Below are positions 27,801-33,128 of a stretch of DNA of 64,000 nucleotides, one piece after another. The notes beneath the pieces were generated by a model. The model did not search any database and was not told the origin of the DNA. It saw nothing but the letters and a program-made list of their open reading frames with translations. The position numbers were made by a program, and so were the translations under genes. The DNA is taken from assembly GCA_020002185.1 (NCBI GenBank), contig CM034531.1:41697327-41761326 (forward strand), given 5' to 3'. The DNA comes from Paraescarpia echinospica (taxonomy: Eukaryota > Annelida > Polychaeta > Sabellida > Siboglinidae). How positions within the stretch are numbered: the stretch's first letter is position 1; each line of letters opens with the position of its first letter.

Positions 27801-30800
27801 CTTAGGAATACATATTGATAAACATTTAACATGGAAAAAACATATCAACATAATCAGTTCTAAATTATCTAGAGCAATTTTTGCAATTAATAGAATGAAA
27901 CATTTTTTGCCACGCAGTGCTTTAAAAACTGTATATTATACCTTGATTCAAAGTCACTTAACTTACGGTGTACAAACATGGGGCAATGGAAATACCATAA
28001 GAAAGATAGAAATATTACAAAAACGCGCTATACGAATAATTAACAAAAAAGATATAGAAGCCACACCGATCCTATCTTTAAATCTGAAAAAATACATAAA
28101 ATCACTGATATTCACAGGTTGCATGTCTCACTATTTATGTATGATTATCACCTATATACACTGCCTAAATCCTTCAAACACTATATACCAAAAAAGAATC
28201 TAGCCACTAACACCAGAATTACTAGACAACGTAACCTCTTATATAGAGAGAAGCCCAGAACACATTTTTCATCTAAATTACCTAAACACCATTTTATAAA
28301 ACTATGGAATAATCTCGATTATAAGTTACAAAACGTCAAATCCAGACAACAAATGAAATTTGTATTATCCAATCAATATCTAGACAACTATCTTAGCCAC
28401 GTGCACTGCCTAAATCCCAGATGTGCGGAGTGCAATTAAATATTTGTTTACTTTATATATTAATGTTTGGATCCGCACAAATTTCTTATAATTGTTTTTC
28501 TAACAGTAATTTCCTACAATAATTCGTTTCTCTCTCCATCGCATCCCCAGTCCGTTGTCAGTCCGTTGTCATACAAAAGATATACACTTGTGATAATCAT
28601 CGTATACGTATGCGTAAATATAATTCTAAATATATGTTTATGGGGTCACAGGAAGACGGCATATTACATGCCATGTGACCACCATGCAACACAACTTTAT
28701 TTTTAAACGGTTGTTTTGTGTATGTATACTGCTATGTTGTTGTTGTTGCAAAATAAATTGATTTGATTTGTAGCATAGCGTATAAACACATGTGTACATT
28801 GGAAACAAATATGTGCCTGTACTTTCATTTATTAACATCTTATAACCATCATACCAGCATCACTACAGTTGCGTGTATTTCACACATGTCTGGTTTGTTA
28901 CAATACTGTTGTGACCAGGTGTACTGCACATTATAGTCGTCGGATACATGATTTAATTCTCACACTGTGTGCTACACACGCAGAGGTCTGGTCATTGCAA
29001 GTCCTTGCATTTGCAGGAACACCTCTGTGATGAGCACTGTGATGAACAGTCTCCTGAGCACTGGCATTGTACCATCTCAGTGATGGCCTTGGGTGCTGGA
29101 AGGGTGTCAGTAGTGGTTGGCTTCAGCTGTTCATCAGCAATCTTGTGTTAGCCATTCTGCAGTGGGTCCAAAAAGACCTGCTGAGCAGTGCTGGCCTGGC
29201 CCCACACTCTAGCCTGCAAGTGTACTTTCAGTATGTGCTGGTTGAGCGCCCCAATTATGGGTGGTAGCTTGTCACTCTCCGCCATGTGTTTACAAAAGAG
29301 GTGCCTTCGCAGTTCTGGAATGCGATTGATCTGGATGCCATTTGGGACAATATGCAGTGCATAAGAATTTAGCCAAGGTAGACCGCAGATCTTCTGCCAC
29401 TTCACTGGCTGCTAATAACATATCAAGGGCATTGACCACGTCAGCACTGGCCTCAAGAAAGATCTTGATCCATGCAGCCTTGTCTATTCTTGCAAACTTT
29501 CCTGTATTGTCAGCTCCAGAGAAGGCATGGAATGCAGGCAATGCCTTGGCCCTTTTTGCACCGAGAACTGTCCAGAATGACTCAATCGGCAGCACACCCG
29601 ATACCATCGTGATCGAGATCTTCCTCGCCAGCAGCTGATAATTAGCTATGATCAGCAACAAAGACATCAGTGTTTGGTGAGAATAATATCAGCTCAACAT
29701 CTTCCCTTGGGCTCCTTTGTGCTGCCAAGACAGCCTTGCAGATCATTAAGGTGTCTGCTTCCTCATATTTGACTTCAAAGTGAATGTTCCTGTTCCTCCA
29801 TGTTCACCCAGATGCTGAAGTGATAACCAGCTTGGGGGAATCTTGGTTGTACTGTACAGTTTTCTCAGCCAGGTACTCTGTGAGAACACATTTTATCTGG
29901 TCATGGGATAGGAAATGGCTCATGGTGATGTGTTTTATGCTGGAATCGTCTCGGACCTGGTACTGGATTGGGTCATTCATCCATGTCTCTTTCCCTGCTT
30001 GTGCTCTTCAGTGAATCCACCTTGTAGGTGCAAAGACTAGAATGACTTCATCATAGCCTGTTGTGATGTCCATCGCTTTATTAATGAAACATTCACTGAG
30101 ATCCTTCACTGTCGCCATGGCTGCTTTCTTCTTCATCAGTTTCTGGACAACCACCATCTTACTTAGATGGGGACCATAAACTTCAGCCAATGCCATGTCC
30201 CTCATCTGGAACATTAACAGGCGTCTCGCTTGAAGCCATCTGAGAGTTATCGGTGTGAGTTTCTGTTGTTGCCAACTGCTCAAGGTCATTGATGAGCTTG
30301 GACTAGTCATTGCACGCCAACCACAACTGACACCCTTCCAGCACCCAAGGCCATTATTGAAATGGTACGATGCCAATGCAAAGGAGACTGTTCATCACAG
30401 AGGTGTTCCTGCAAATGCAAGGACTTGCAATGCACAGACCTCTGCTTGTGTAGCACACAGTGTGAGAATGACGATGATTCACACTTTGAAGATCGTGTAT
30501 CCGACGACGATAGTGATGACTAATGTGCAGTATACCTGGTCACAACAGTATTGTAACAAACCAGACACATGTGAAATACACGCAACTGTAGTGATGCTGG
30601 TATGATGGTTATAAGATGTTAATAAATGAAAGTACAGACACATACTTGTTTCCAATGTACACATGTGTTTATACGCTATGCTAATTCTCATTCTCTATGC
30701 TCTGCTAATTCTCATTCTCGCTATGCTACATGTATATTTTTCAGTCATAACATGTAAACTGTCATAAACTACCACGGTAGTAATTACAAAATGCTTAGGT

Positions 30801-33051
30801 GATTGTAATTGATCCTATTGGATTCCTTGCCCCTCAATGTGTAGGGTTAGCTACCAAAATTAAAAGGCTGGGTGGTTTAGCAGCTGAGATATTGAGAAAT
30901 ACGTGTTTTCAGTGTCCACTATTTAAAAAATCCAAGATACATATACACCTTTAAAATAATGTAAACATTGGTTTTCAGATTTACTATATCATAACGTTTC
31001 CAAAAATGTATAGGTTTGCAAATCTAAAAAAAAAAAAAAAAAATACAAATGTTAACATTGTGAACCTGACTAATATGTGTGTGGGTCACTCCACCAATAT
31101 ATACTATTCACCATATGTGTGGGGGTCACTCCACCAATATATACTATTCACCATATGTGTGTGGGTCACTCCACCAATATATACTATTCACCATATGTGT
31201 GTGGGTCACTCCACCAATATATACTATTCACCATATGTGTGTGGGTCACTCCACCAATATATACTATTCACCATATGTGTGTGGTCACTCCACCAATATA
31301 TACTATTCACCATATGTGTGTGGGTCACTCCACCAATATATACTATTCACCATATGTGTGTGGGTCACTCCACCAATATATACTATTCACCATATGTGTG
31401 TGGGTCACTCCACCAATATATACTATTCACCATATGTGTGTGGGTCACTCCACCAATATATACTATTCACCATATGTGTGTGGGTCACTCCACCAATATA
31501 TACTATTCACCATATGTGTGTGGGTCACTCCACCAATATATACTATTCACCATATGTGTGTGGGTCACTCCACCAATATATACTATTCACCATATGTGTG
31601 TGGGTCACTCCACCAATATATACTATTCACCATATGTGTGTGGGTCACTCCACCAATATATACTATTCACCATATGTGTGTGGGTCACTCCACCAATATA
31701 TACTATTCACCATATGTGTGTGGGTCACTCCACCAATATATACTATTCACCATATGTGTGTGGGTCACTCCACCAATATATACTATTCACCATATGTGTG
31801 GGGGTCACTCCACCAATATATACTATTCACCATATGTGTGGGGGTCACTCCACCAATATATACTATTCACCATATGTGTGTGGGTCACTCCACCAATATA
31901 TACTATTCACCATATGTGTGTGGGTCACTCCACCAATATATACTATTCACCATATGTGTGTGGGTCACTCCACCAATATATACTATTCACCATATGTGTG
32001 TGGGTCACTCCACCAATATATACTATTCACCATATGTGTGTGGGTCACTCCACCAATATATACTATTCACCATATGTGTGGGGGTCACTCCACCAATATA
32101 TACTATTCACCATATGTGTGTGGGTCACTCCACCAATTTATACTATTCACCATATGTGTGGGGGTCACTCCACCAATATATACTATTCATCATATGTGTG
32201 GGGGTCACTCCACCAATATATACTATTCACCATATGTGTGGGGGGTCACTCTGCCCCGACTATACAATTCTAAATGTCTGGGGGTCACTCTATCCACCAT
32301 ATAACAAAAGTACATCAACTTATTTCCACCCTAAAAACCCTGCGTACATAATTTGAGGAAAAATCTTGATGGCAAAACCTTGTACTGTCCATGGAAAAGC
32401 ATCAGACCTTTAATCAGCAGATATATAACACGGTTTTTACCGTGACAATCCTGTGGTACAATCCTGCACCTAGCAGTGAGTCGCATAGCCTCGTAACCAA
32501 ACATGTAATGAGCCAATAGCTATGCTGCATTACGTTGTTACTTCCACGTAAAACTCAGCATGTCCCTGTTGTTTACATACATTCATTAGTGTCATTACAT
32601 TGCACAGTTGAACCTCACTGTGCAAGTTTTGTCAAGTGTCCACAACTGATTGCTTCGGTGTTCACATAATTTTGAACATTCGCAGAAAACAGGCATAGCA
32701 TTGTGAACTGCCGCTGGTCATCTGGTACGAATCCGTAACTGGTAAGAATGTAAACAATTTGGAAAAATGACAGCGTTACTTTTCCTCCCAGGAGTTGCAG
32801 ATAAAACATTGAAAGTTGGCACCTGAGAGGCAAAGCATCTAGGAGGGATTTAACAGAATATGTACGTGCATGCTTCCAGGCATGCACACACACACATTCT
32901 TTCCCACACATGCACACACATACACACACACACACACACGCACACACACACACACTCATACACACATGCGTGTGCACACGCACACACACACAACACAAAC
33001 ACTCTCACACACACATGCACACACACACACAAACACACACACATCCACACA

Positions 33052-33128
<77 letters not shown>

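Larger units (their letters stand above)
25327..31074 (-). mobile_element. ~5.7-kb DNA transposon with long terminal inverted repeats, carrying one degenerate gene and a nested retroelement
   Basis: The ends read TAGTCAGGTT at the left and AACCTGACTA at the right. Long inverted arms follow. The outer arm block lies at about 25370-25690 (partly duplicated in tandem at 25690-26003) and reappears inverted at about 30735-31020. The inner arm block lies at 28767-29125 and reappears inverted at about 30290-30690. The left inner and outer blocks are now separated by a retrotransposon at 26003-28766. Flanks read CACCATA on the left and ATATGTGTGTGGGTCAC on the right. Without the element these rejoin as a normal 40-bp satellite unit, with ATA as a likely 3-bp target duplication. 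Strand is given for the internal gene. The superfamily is not identified. Confidence 0.82.

Noticed and set aside
29067..29638. Plus-strand frames within the TIR transposon gene
   Set aside because: They are antisense shadows; the minus-strand reading carries the conserved motif series.
31006..32356. 400-residue repetitive frames in three phases
   Set aside because: Same 40-bp satellite; no start context, splice logic or domain.
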